Of a stretch of DNA of 10,382 nucleotides, positions 1-9,169 are shown one piece after another; positions within the stretch are counted from its first letter, which is position 1; each line of letters opens with the position of its first letter. This DNA is from Brachionus koreanus. Taxonomy: Eukaryota; Rotifera; Eurotatoria; Ploima; Brachionidae. Location: assembly GCA_016987375.1 (NCBI GenBank), contig PJRA01000519.1, positions 765,682 through 776,063 on the forward strand, given 5' to 3'. The translations under genes and the position numbers were made by a program. The notes under the pieces were generated by a model. It was given only the letters and a program-made list of their open reading frames with translations, was not told the origin of the DNA and ran no database searches.

Positions 1-135
1 CACAGGCTTCAATCAAAGTGTGTACACATTAGTATGGAGCCAAGATTTATTGAATACTGATCCAGATGAAAACGCAGCCAAGAGCATTAATTTATACTCT
101 GTAGCTGATGGAAAAATAATGCTACATTTTGTTCA
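1..135. repeat. Arm 1 of a 135-bp perfect inverted repeat inside the Gemin5 exon
   Basis: Every base from 1 to 135 matches the reverse complement of 8767-8901. At 136 the plus copy continues as normal Gemin5 (QSIGKDS), while the minus copy diverges. The outer limit cannot be seen because the match reaches the window edge. Confidence 0.95.
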
Positions 136-3100
136 ATCAATTGGCAAAGATTCAATTAGTCCTGATAATATCAAAAGCACTAATTTCTATTCATCTCTTA
201 AGAAACTGCTAGATGAAGAAGAAACAAACTCTGAGTATGGCTTGACTGAATTTTCTGTTTTAAAAATAAAAAATGGTGGTAATTTTTTTTGCATTGGAAA
301 ATTCGATGGATCAATCGAGTGTTACCAAAATCAGTTTAATAAGCTAACAAAAATTTGCAGTTTGTTCAATCATCAAAAATTAGTTACATATATTAGATGG
401 AATGTTGAAGAGTATGACCAGAATTCAGAAGAAGCTGTATATATGGCTAGTGGATCGAATGATTTTAATGTTATAATAGTTGATTTTAAAAATATGTTTG
501 AGCAATTAATCAAGGATTCAAGCAAAACCAACAACTTGTATTCCAAATTTAAGTTTAAACTTGAAGGACACAAGGAAAGAATCACATGCTTAAGTTGGTG
601 CAAAAGTTCAAATCATTTGTTAGCTAGTTGTTCATATGATTCAACTGTGCAGGTGAAAAAAATTTGATTCTTAGAAAAAATTTTAGCTGATGAAAAATTA
701 TCAAAAATATTAAGCTTAAGATAAGTTAAAAATTTACTTATGTTTTGCATAAAAAATTGATTCAAATGTTCTAATTTAAAATTATCAAAAAAAAATTATC
801 AATTTAATTAATTTTTTTGGTTATAAAATTTTCATTCTAAACAAAGACACTAAAATTTTTAATGCTCGAATTTAATATTTATTTTTAAGCTAATATCTTC
901 TCATAAAGAAAAATTCGAAAATGTAAAATTATATCAGTATTGAGTTGTAAAAATTTTTTTTATAAACTTTTTTTTTTAATTTTTCAATGAATATTTTACA
1001 TTTGAGAAATAATTTTCATTTTCATATTGAAAATAAAAGTCACTGTTGAAATGTCATGTTACACCAATTTGAAGAAAAACAAAATTTAAAATCAACCTTA
1101 AAATTTACAATAACAATTTAAATTTTGAGGAAAAAAATAAGTTCTTAGGCATTTCGGTAGACTCAAAACTTATATATTTTTCAATGAAAGATTACAAGCA
1201 ATTTAAAATTCAGCTGTCCGTTCTATCTTGAATCTAAAATATGATCTTTCCACTAACATAATGAATCTCGAGGTCTAAACAAACTTAAACTAATAACAGT
1301 TTCGAATCAACTTTTTGAGTTGAGTGAGAGATGTATCAGGGCCGGATTGAGTCATTCTATTCCATTGATTGTCATACTGGAGAAAGAATTTAAGGAAAGT
1401 TTAAGGTTTTAGATTGTTATAAGAAAGGTGCTTGTGTTTTGCTCACTACAAGTTCTAAATCTTTGGCAATTGATGTTAATCAAAACACGAGTACAAGTTG
1501 CGGTAATCAATTAAAAAAAAATCTTCTATTGTATTAACAAATGCAAACAAATTTAAATTTCTACTAATAATTTCTTAATTAGTCAATTACCATTTCTGTT
1601 TAATTTTTATTATTTTTTTTTTATTCTAATAAAATTATGGTGTAACCATTAATTTGGTTGATAAAAAATAATGTAAATTTTAGAAACGCATTAATGAAAA
1701 GAGCTTAAAATAAGTCAAATTTAGACTTGGAATTTTGACAAACTCTGATTGCAGTGATAATTTTTTTTATAAGCATATTATTCAATATAAAGAAGACATT
1801 TCGAGACAGTTTTAATTTTTCTAACTAAGGTTAATTTGTGGCCATTCAATAAATTTTTATTTACTTGGCATTTGGAATTTTGGAACAAAAATGAAAACTT
1901 AAGATTAAAACTTCAATTCAATAATAATAAATGTTTTCATAGTTTAATTTAAATATTTTTTTAATCTTAAGATTTGGAATTCAGAAAATGGCCAACCAGT
2001 AGCCAACTTTCGGGGTCATAGTGATAAACTATTATGCTGTTCGTTTTCAAATCAAAATGCAAATGAAGTTTATTCAGGAGGAGAAGATTACTGTTTGTAC
2101 AAATGGAAAATTGATGAACAGGAATTTAAAACACCACCCCAAGAATGTAATTTTTTTTTAGGGAAAAATTTTAATAATTATAATATTTAAGATTAAAGTA
2201 ATTTTCTTAATATAAAATTTAAATCAGATATATATTTTCATACTAAGCAATTTTTAAGCACAAACAGCAATCTGTATGAAAACATTTTTCAAGAAAAAAC
2301 GATATTCTGAATTTCGGAACAAAAATTTAAAATTGGAATGAATTTTTTTATTTTAGTCTAAAATTCACAAAAAAATTTAAGTTAAATTAATATTTTGTTA
2401 AATTTGCCACCAAATGGTGTTGTGAATGTTCAATGTTTTAAAATATTGTAAAAAAATTGAAATTAGTTTGTTGCACCTTTTTTATCAAAAATAAAATTTT
2501 TTCTTACTTTTTTTAAGGAAATCAGATAAATAATCAATTAAAATCTTATTAATGTTTTAATCCTTTTTTTGCAATTAAAAAAAAAAATTTAAGTAAGAAA
2601 GATGCAACAAAATAAGTTGTACTTTAGTGCAGCATTTTTTTATATATTTATTTTAGGAAAAATTTTGTTTTGTTTGTATTTGTTTTTTACAAAACCCCTT
2701 TTTGATTCTAAATAGAACTATAGCTTTCTTTTTTTTGGAAATCAAATAAATAATCAATTTAGATTTAATTGATGTTAAATTTTTTGTTTTTTCTTAACAA
2801 AGGAAAAAAATTTTAGTTAAAAAAGGTGCAATATTATTGATTAAATTTATTGAATAAAAAACAGAGAAAGGAAGTAAAAAAAAATTGACAAAATTCAACA
2901 GACCCTTCCGGCCTTTGAGGGTTTAATATATATTTTTTTTTATTGCATTTTAATTTGTTTTAAAAGGTAGATTTTTTGTTTTATTTGTATTTGACCAGTC
3001 TAGAAAAATATTTTGTCTATTTGAGAAAAAATTTAAATCTCAAATAAAGTTTTGATTTTAAGGTCCCATTTTATTTGGAAAGAAGAAAATTAAGCAAATC

Positions 3101-4048
3101 AAAAAACAAACAATTGGTAAGAAAGGAGATCAGGAGACAATTGCCGTTGATTCTTTAGTAAATCAAGAAGTAGATTTATTAAAAAACGAAGTAGAAATAG
3201 AAAAGATTTCTGAAGCAAATGAAAAAATTGTAAAATTAGTGCAACCAGTGGTAAAGTCAACAATAAAAAGTCAAAAGTCAACTGAACTAAAAACTTTATT
3301 TACTCTGTGTTCATCTGGTAATAAGAGTCCAAAAATGAAATTAAATGACTGTTTAGTTCTTTATGAGAATTTAATTGAAAAAAATAAAATTTCAAATATT
3401 GATTTTGAGATATTTGAATTTGACAAAGAAAATTTTATTTTGAACATTTTTTGCAATAGAAGTTCTTCATTGAATCTATTGGGACAAGAACAAGCCGAAT
3501 TGAAACGCATAGGCTACGAAAAATGGTGGATATTCGAAATATGGAAAGGAAATTTATATAAAGTAATCAATGAGCTCAAAGAATCAAAACAACTGAATGA
3601 TTTGATCATGTCTTTGTATCAGTCTATGATTTCAGTAGCAAACAAGAGCGCTTTAGAACTTGTAAATGTTTACATAGAACAATTGCGTTCAAGTGGAAAC
3701 AGTTTTGAATTTGTAAACAAAGCTATAATGCATTGCTGTTGTACTTATCAGATACAAAAAGCTCTTGATATATGTCTAGAATATAATTTGTACCAATATG
3801 CACTGTGCATTGCACAGATTCGTCTACCGCCTAAAAATGAGATATTTTACAAAATTTTGGCCAAATTTGCAGTCTATTCGACTCAAGTTGGTGATTATGA
3901 AACGGCTGTTTTATGCTACATTCGTCTTATGGACTTTGAGAATGCTTATAAAACATTGTTAAGGCGCAATACTAAAAATGATAATGATTTTGAGCATTTG
4001 TTGAAGACTTTATCAGATAAATTTAAACTATATTTGAAAATTGAATAA
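1..4048 (+). CDS. GEMIN5: Gemin5 (SMN-complex WD40 protein), 3' part, three exons, 5' partial
   Basis: Seen: exons 1-652, 1972-2146 and 3063-4048 join at GT..AG sites with consistent phases (0, then 1) into 603 residues ending in TAA at 4046-4048. The frame is already open at base 2, so the true start lies upstream. Exon 1 carries late WD40 repeats (VYTLVWSQ, FDGSIECY, KLVTYIRWN, YMASGSND, LEGHKERITCLSW, SCSYDSTVQ). Exon 2 continues at IWNSENG with NFRGHSDKLLC, YSGGEDYCLYKW and the end of the propeller. Exon 3 opens with a lysine-rich linker (FGKKKIKQIKKQ), then a helical region with EIWKGNLYKVI and ALCIAQIRLPP. Known: animal Gemin5 binds snRNA and the m7G cap through paired WD40 propellers, delivers snRNAs to the SMN complex, and dimerises through a TPR-like domain. 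Order and motifs match human Gemin5 as I remember it. Odd: it stops near the end of the TPR-like region, so the long human C-terminus is absent. The upstream exons lie inverted at 8767-9266. Confidence 0.9.
653..1971 (+). other. Gemin5 intron, 1319 bp
   Basis: The donor is CAG|GTGAAA at 652/653 and the acceptor TTAATCTTAAG| ends at 1971. Splicing turns STVQ + VKKI-stop into STVQ-IWNSENG, which restores the WD40 tryptophan expected there. Read without splicing, the frame stops at 665-667. The intron is AT-rich and holds one recognisable insert, a LINE-derived fragment around 1257-1412. I see nothing else coding in it. Confidence 0.88.
1257..1412 (+). mobile_element. Decayed LINE (non-LTR) C-terminal coding fragment, copy A
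   Basis: A short open stretch without a start codon runs to a TAG at 1410-1412. It contains SNQLFELSERCIRAGLSHSI and PLIVILEKEFKE, and its composition looks like protein-coding sequence, unlike the surrounding A/T-rich intron. A 31-base core (1302-1332) recurs with one mismatch at 4804-4834 in the same orientation, so it is a dispersed repeat. I infer that it is the end of a non-LTR retrotransposon polyprotein, because the second copy ends in an (ATT)n tail and the window also carries a LINE reverse transcriptase. The family is not identified. Confidence 0.5.
2147..3062 (+). other. Gemin5 intron, 916 bp
   Basis: The donor follows CAA GAA T at 2146 (|GTAATT) and the acceptor TTTTAAG| ends at 3062. 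The split codon T|GT is completed in exon 3 and leads straight into the frame that is open to 4048. The intron is extremely A/T-rich with long homopolymer runs. It contains the inverted-repeat segment at 2471-2831 and no coding signal that I can see. Confidence 0.85.
2471..2831. repeat. Possible MITE-like segment with 14-bp inverted ends
   Basis: TTGCACCTTTTTTA at 2471-2484 is perfectly inverted at 2818-2831, and similarity continues imperfectly inward through A/T-rich sequence. Inside, about 2518-2565 and 2738-2785 are similar direct copies (both contain ATAAATAATCAATT), and a variant end (GATGCAAC) lies at 2601-2608. I found no clear target-site duplication. The A/T bias lowers the weight of the match, but the GCACC/GGTGC part is not trivial here. 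Confidence 0.35.
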
Positions 4049-4539
4049 AAAATTCTTTGTTAATCAAATTTCATCTCATTTTTAGCTAGATTAATTTAGC
4101 AAAAAATGTTAAAATATTCGATTTAGTTGGTTTAACAAATCAACAGCTTCAATGAAATAAATAACCATTTAGAAATGTATGATCTTTACTCATTACAGCA
4201 TAGAATTCTTAAAAGGATGCTAAATTTCTTTTAAAAAGTATTTTTTATTACAATTCACATATGAATTTAAAATAGAAATTCAAGAAAAATGACTCAATAA
4301 ATTTCAGCTATATTTTAGGGAACAGCAATAACTTAATTGAACCAATGGTGAAAACAAAAAGGAGGAGAAAATATTTTGAGTATTTTTACTCAAGATTAAT
4401 AAATTGCTTTCAATTTTCGATAACATAAATTTAATTTATACAGATTTTGTTTCAAAACTTGAATTATTTAACTTAAATAGCTTTGTGTTAAATTTTTTCA
4501 AATAATGTTTAATATGGTTAATGCAAGACCATGTAAAAG

Positions 4540-4910
4540 GACAGGCCGGACATATGTTGATTATACTTGTGCTTTCACTCGCTAGTCCAAGTCAGCTTTA
4601 ACAATACTTCGGCCCAAATTAAGCATTGTGTGATTCGCTCCATTTCGTTTTTTTCATATTACATATATATTTATTCGGTAACACCGCAAGGATAATGTAA
4701 AAAAATAAAATAAAATAGTACCAAAAATCAGACTCGATTTAGTCAAACGATAGAGGATTTAACAAACTCTAATTCCTCTAGCAAACTTAAATTACTAGCA
4801 GTCTCGAATCGACTTTTTGAGTTGAGTGAGAGATATGTTACAGGTTGAATCATTCTTTGCCATTGGTTGTCAGATTGTTAAAGGAATATATTATTATTAT
4901 TATTTATTAA
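4540..4910 (+). mobile_element. Decayed LINE (non-LTR) 3' end, copy B, with (ATT)n tail
   Basis: Positions 4776-4880 resemble the intron copy at 1272-1380. The best core (4804-4834) has one mismatch over 31 bases, but here the frame is broken after LFELSERYVTG by a TGA and by small indels. The segment ends in (ATT)n at about 4887-4910, a type of simple tail known from several non-LTR families. Upstream, 4540-4700 is unusually GC-rich for this locus and reads in fragments such as LRPKL and HRKDN. Those could be remnants of the conserved region after the reverse transcriptase, but that part is weak inference. Confidence 0.45.
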
Positions 4911-5123
4911 GTTCAAGCCTCATAGGCAAAAAAAAAAGTTAGAGTTTTTTAAAAAAAATTAAATTTGTTCGATGTCGTTTTATAATTACCAATTTAAGTA
5001 TAAATATTAAGAAAAAGTATAAAAAGATTTACGTCACAATAAATTATGAGATTATGATAAGTATTATTTAAAAAAAAAACAAATTATGTAAAAAATTCTA
5101 CTTTTAAAAGATCATTTAAAATT

Positions 5124-5260
5124 TTAAACAAGTAAAGATGATCTAATTTTTTGTGAAATTTTTTCTTCTATTATAGATAGTGCAAAGTTAACCGAGTCAA
5201 CCAATCCACGTCTTTTCTCAGAATGTATGTGTTCAATCAATTCTATTACTGTTCTTGGAT
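5124..5260 (-). CDS. Unrecognised exon-like reading frame (possible last exon or exon remnant)
   Basis: Read on the minus strand, an acceptor-like TATAAAATCTAAG| ends at 5261. A 137-nt open stretch follows, with phase 1 at its start and a TAA at 5126-5124. It encodes 44 full residues including PRTVIELIEHIHSEKRRG and FALSIIEEKIS, with charged and hydrophobic residues alternating as in a helical protein. Base composition is clearly richer than the flanks. I do not recognise the family and found no partner exon upstream on the minus strand. The plus strand is also open across it (DSAKLTESTNPRLFSEC, behind a TTCTATTATAG acceptor-like site), so strand is uncertain. It may be a relic exon or a transposon piece. 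Confidence 0.3.
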
Positions 5261-6350
5261 CTTAGATTTTATATGAAAAATTAAAATTTTTTCAAAACTA
5301 AGTACTTTTTTATGTTTATAACAGTCTCTAGATTAAAAATTAATTAATTCATAAAGTGAATTTAAATTATTATACAAACAAATTTTGTCTATTTTTTTTG
5401 GCTTATATACTTTAGTAATAAAATGGGTAGCGTTCGTTAAGTATGAATAAAAACTTACTTAAGACATTTTTTAAGTAGCATCGATTTATTTTATCTATTA
5501 ATTTCTATACCGTTAAATTCTTCGTTTTTTTTTTTTGCAATTTTAAATATCTGGAAATTTTGTTTTATTCATAAATTGTTTATACATATTTTTTTTAAAC
5601 AAACACTTGCCTTTTCTTCGTAGTTAATGCTTCTTGGGAAAAAAATGCACTAATTGGATTTCAATTCAATAGTAAATCTGCAATAAATTTAAATGTTTCA
5701 ATTGATCAATTTTGAAAAATGAAATTCAATCAATTAATAGTCCATTTTACCATTTTTACGTAAATTTTTCAAAAAAATTTTAGAATGTGTATGTGCATTT
5801 ATTAATATAATTTTCTTCAAAATCACTTATTGTTTGAGATCATTTTTTTGCCATTAAAATAATTTGAGTAAAGAAAATCGTATTTTGTTTGAAATCAATT
5901 AATTTTTATTTTTCTCAATGTTTATCTAAAATTAAATTTTTCATTTTAAATTTTATTTTAAAAAAAGAAAAATATTTTGTATTTTTTTGCAAATTTTTTT
6001 TTTAATTAAAAAATTTTTATGGTCAAATAGTATTATATTAATTGATTAGACATTGAATAGAAAACTAAGAATTTTATCGGTTATTATTAGAAAATGACTC
6101 AATTGTATTTAAATATTTTTCACTTTATATAAGATAGGAAAAATTCTTAATTGATAAATGAATAATGATGATTTAATAAAATAATTTTAAATTAAAATGA
6201 AGAGTCAAAAATCAAAACTGAAAATTTATCCGAAAAAATCTTAAACAAATTGATATTTTAGATTTTTGAAAGCTTGTTTTTTACCAAATCAAATGTTATT
6301 TTAAAATTTTATAAAATTGATTCACTCTTTTCTATATTGTTTATTTTAAA

Positions 6351-8018
6351 ATGAACTATATTTTTTTATCATTTTTTATGTTTAAAATATTCATGGCATG
6401 TCAAGACCAATGCTCCAACAGATCATCTTATATTCAAAATTGCTTTTGTTCTGAGTGTGAGCTTTATGGAGATTGTTGTTCAGATGTTTACTCCAAAAAT
6501 TCAATTAAAATGGAAGCCTATGAATGCAACACACGTCTAATTGACTATGGAACAATTTACACAATTTCTAAATGTGCATACTGGTACAAAAACAAAAATT
6601 TAATCTACAAATGTGAATTTAAACCAACAACTGTAATTCAAACTATTCCTGTCTATTCTTTCAAAACCAAGAAAATTTTTAAAAATATTTTTTGTGCTTT
6701 ATGTAATATAAATAGTGTAGAGGCAAATGATTTGAAAATGTTTCCAGTTCAAGCAGAACTAGATAATAACTCATCTTTTTCGCTATTTGAAATCAAACAA
6801 CCGTGCTATCAGTATGAGGTAATGTTACCTAATGATGTTCCTTGGCCCAGAAAATGTGTAATGAATATAGACAGTTGTCCCAAGGAATACAATAATTCAC
6901 ACATAAAGTTTCTATGTTCGAATTACACAGCATACAGATACTCAGTTACCGGTGTTATTTACAAAAACGAATATTGTGCGAAATGCAATGAGCCAAATCC
7001 TACATTATTTTGTAATAAAATAAATAGTGCATTTATCGGACATATGAGCCTTCAGATACTCTTTGATTTGAGAGATCTTCAAAATGATATTATTATCAAA
7101 GCAAACATTACTAATACAAATGAAAGAACAAATTTTGAAAATTTTCAAAGAATTAAATTTGATGAAAAAACAGACTTGATCAAAAAATATATGACCATAA
7201 TCGGTCAGTCAGTGTCAATTATTAGTCTAATTATTTTAATTGTTTTTTATATTGTCAAAAAACATAATAAAAAATTGCCTGGAAAAATTCTTATCAGTCT
7301 AAGTGTTTCAATGATATTTTCACATGTGAGTTTTATTACTTCATCAATTCTAAGCGATAGTTCTTTTGTTTTAAATGAAAACAATGTTTACAAATCTTTT
7401 AATGAAATGATAAAACATTTAATGCCATCTTTGCCCTGTTTTCTATCGGCTTTTTTTCTTCATTATTTTTACTTGAGCTTTTTTATTTGGTCAAATATAA
7501 TGGCTATTGATTTGTTTAAAATATTCAACAATTTTGATTACATTTTAGGCAATAAAATAATTTTCAAATATTCTATTTATGCATGATTGTCACCTGTGAT
7601 CATAGCTCTAATAATGAATTTTAAAAACTATGATCGAATTTCTTATGGATACAGAAGTTGCTTCATATCATCCAGCTTTGATTTATTAATATTTTTTGTC
7701 CTGCCAGTTAGTTTGATTTTGATGGTGAATTTATTTTTGGTAGGTTTTTGTATAAAAATCGTTTTAAATTCGGACAAAGACATCAAAGAATTTATGAAAG
7801 AACAAAATAATTTTCAAGAGAGAATTAAATGTAGGATAGCTTTGTTTGTCAAGCTTTTTCTCATTACAGGTGTTAGTTGGATTCTGGCTATTGTAAGTTC
7901 TATTATAAATAACAAGTACTCATTTATTTGGTATGTCTACATTATTGTCGATTCAATGCAAGGATTTATTATTATGTGCATATTTGTTTTAAATAACGTT
8001 TCTTTTTTTGAGAAGTGA
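6351..8018 (+). CDS. Methuselah/secretin-like G-protein-coupled receptor, interrupted by in-frame TGA
   Basis: Seen: from ATG 6351 one frame runs to TGA 8016-8018, broken only by TGA 7584-7586. Counting that codon as residue 412, the product is 555 residues. Residues 1-16 are a hydrophobic signal peptide. Residues 17-59 have a somatomedin-B-like cysteine pattern (C17, C21, C31, C33, C36, C42-C43, C59). A cysteine-rich ectodomain with several N-glycosylation sequons follows to about 278. The seven helices lie at about 280-303, 311-334, 361-384, 404-424, 443-470, 494-519 and 524-548. C363 and C436 fit the helix 3 to loop 2 disulfide. VKLFLITGVSWILAIVSS is a typical methuselah-like helix 6. Known: these are plasma-membrane 7tm_2 receptors; the ligand cannot be told. 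Odd: no introns, a very short C-tail, and the internal stop, which would remove helices 5-7. Either a nonsense allele/young pseudogene or a sequence error. Confidence 0.82.
7584..7586 (+). other. In-frame TGA in place of an expected tryptophan in helix 4
   Basis: The residues around it read FKYSIYA-[TGA]-LSPVIIALI. In methuselah-like receptors helix 4 commonly has a Tyr-x-x-Tyr-(Ala)-Trp-Gly/x-Pro type motif here, so TGG to TGA by one G-to-A change is the simplest explanation. Both sides are open and conserved. The gene's own final stop is also TGA, which argues against a general reassignment of TGA. Confidence 0.75.
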
Positions 8019-8651
8019 TCAAGCAATTTTTTTAAAATTTTAAATTTTATAGAAAATATTTGAGATGTCTAATTAAATCAATAGAAATTAATATAAAAAT
8101 GAGTAAGAAATCAATAGAAATCTTTTAGAGATTTTCAATTCGATGTCTAATCGCAGTAACCTAAATAACTTGTTACTTTTCAATATACTACTTGGTTTTT
8201 CAATAACCAATAGTCCAATCTAGTCTAACCTAAATTTATTAATTAATATACTGCTTGGTATACTGGTTTGAATTTTAGCACCTGTTTTCAATTTGGGGTC
8301 TATTCAAAAAAAAATTATGTTTAGTGCCGGATTGATATTTGCAAATTTAATATTAAAACTGATGAATCAATGATTTTTTTAAAATATTTCATTATATAAG
8401 CTTTATTATAAAAATATATATAATTGAAATTTAGTATATATATATTTTAAAAATTTTTAAATTATTTTAATTTAATTTTTACGATTTTTTTTTAATTTAA
8501 CTTGATATTTTTAAATTACAAATTTATTTAATAAATAAAATAATTTTAAAATTTGCCAAAATAATCTGCTATAGAATCTTCTTGTTTACTTCTTAAAAAT
8601 GCAAATAAATGAGAATTAAATAAGCAAAAGAGAAAAATAAAAAACAAATAC
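8019..8651. other. AT-rich spacer, no gene recognised
   Basis: Between the receptor stop and the end of the inverted Gemin5 fragment I see no coding frame worth calling. A short similarity between 8181-8195 and 8244-8258 (AATATACTxCTTGGT) and TA-rich self-complementary stretches around 8410-8445 are the only structure. On the minus strand 8555-8606 contains an acceptor-like ATTTTTAAG and a short frame, SKQEDSIADYFGKF followed by a stop. It could be a last exon for the foreign tail at 8652-8766, but this is speculative. Confidence 0.4.
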
Positions 8652-8766
8652 TCATGCATAGTTTGTAGACAAATCAAGTAACTTAACCACATGACTTAGT
8701 AGAATTAATACTTCGAGAGTTGACCAAAAGTAAATATCTAACACTAACGTGTATATTCTTATGTAA

Positions 8767-8901
8767 TGAACAAAATGTAGCATTATTTTTCCATCAGCTA
8801 CAGAGTATAAATTAATGCTCTTGGCTGCGTTTTCATCTGGATCAGTATTCAATAAATCTTGGCTCCATACTAATGTGTACACACTTTGATTGAAGCCTGT
8901 G
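8767..8901. repeat. Arm 2 of the 135-bp perfect inverted repeat
   Basis: This is the reverse complement of 1-135 with no mismatch, coding included. The inner limit at 8767 is sharp. At the outer limit (8901) the minus-strand Gemin5 exon simply continues, because the plus copy is cut by the window edge. Confidence 0.95.
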
Positions 8902-9109
8902 TAAATGTAGCTAGCGGGTTTTGAACCAGAAATAATGTCTGCAATGCCTACTTTGCCATCCTTGGTTCCAAATGCTATCAGAGACTCTTTTTTTGGATGC
9001 CAAGCGATTTGAGTCACTTCACTTTTAATATTGTTGCAAAATGACTTTACTTTGTGTTTATTTGTCATTAGTTTAATACTTGAATCTCCAACTGCCACTG
9101 CCATAAAAT

Positions 9110-9169
9110 CTTTGATTAGGTTTTAATTATCCAAATAATTTCGATATTTATTTAAATGGTATATTTTAC
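9110..9169 (-). other. 60-bp intron in the inverted Gemin5 exons
   Basis: Read on the minus strand, the donor CCAA|GTAAAATAT lies at 9170/9169 and the acceptor AATCAAAG|ATTTTATGG at 9110/9109. Splicing joins DP-(A|AT)-FMAVAVGD in frame, and unspliced sequence runs into an in-frame TAA. This is far shorter than the two introns at the left end. Confidence 0.85.

Larger units (their letters stand above)
4049..6350. other. AT-rich intergenic region between Gemin5 and the receptor
   Basis: About 2.3 kb with no long gene. It holds a possible polyadenylation signal AATAAA at 4156-4161, roughly 110 bp after the Gemin5 stop, a decayed LINE 3' region at about 4540-4910, and a short exon-like minus-strand frame at 5124-5260. 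The rest, especially 5270-6350, is A/T-rich with many homopolymer runs. I could not place a convincing promoter for the receptor gene; only an ordinary A/T-rich leader precedes its ATG. Confidence 0.6.

Noticed and set aside
373..603. Minus-strand open frame of 76 codons
   Set aside because: It is the antisense of well-supported Gemin5 WD40 coding sequence, with no motif of its own.
3099..3281. Minus-strand leucine/phenylalanine-rich open frame
   Set aside because: It is the antisense of the lysine-rich linker and the start of Gemin5 exon 3, and A-rich coding read backwards gives such hydrophobic runs.
4142..4234. Short plus-strand frame with MYDLYSLQHRILKRMLNFF
   Set aside because: It faintly recalls a LINE C-terminal segment, but it is only about 31 codons, bounded by stops, with no second copy in the window. 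Not strong enough to list as a feature.
4890..4910. (ATT)n microsatellite as an independent feature
   Set aside because: It sits directly at the end of the LINE-like copy B and is better explained as its 3' tail.
7587..8018. A separate 143-residue protein starting after the internal TGA
   Set aside because: It starts inside helix 4 in the same frame as the upstream part and supplies exactly helices 4-7, so it is the second part of the receptor rather than a gene.
8396..8470. TA-rich self-complementary stretch
   Set aside because: Alternating TA runs are self-complementary by chance in DNA this A/T-rich, and no flanking duplication or conserved ends are seen.
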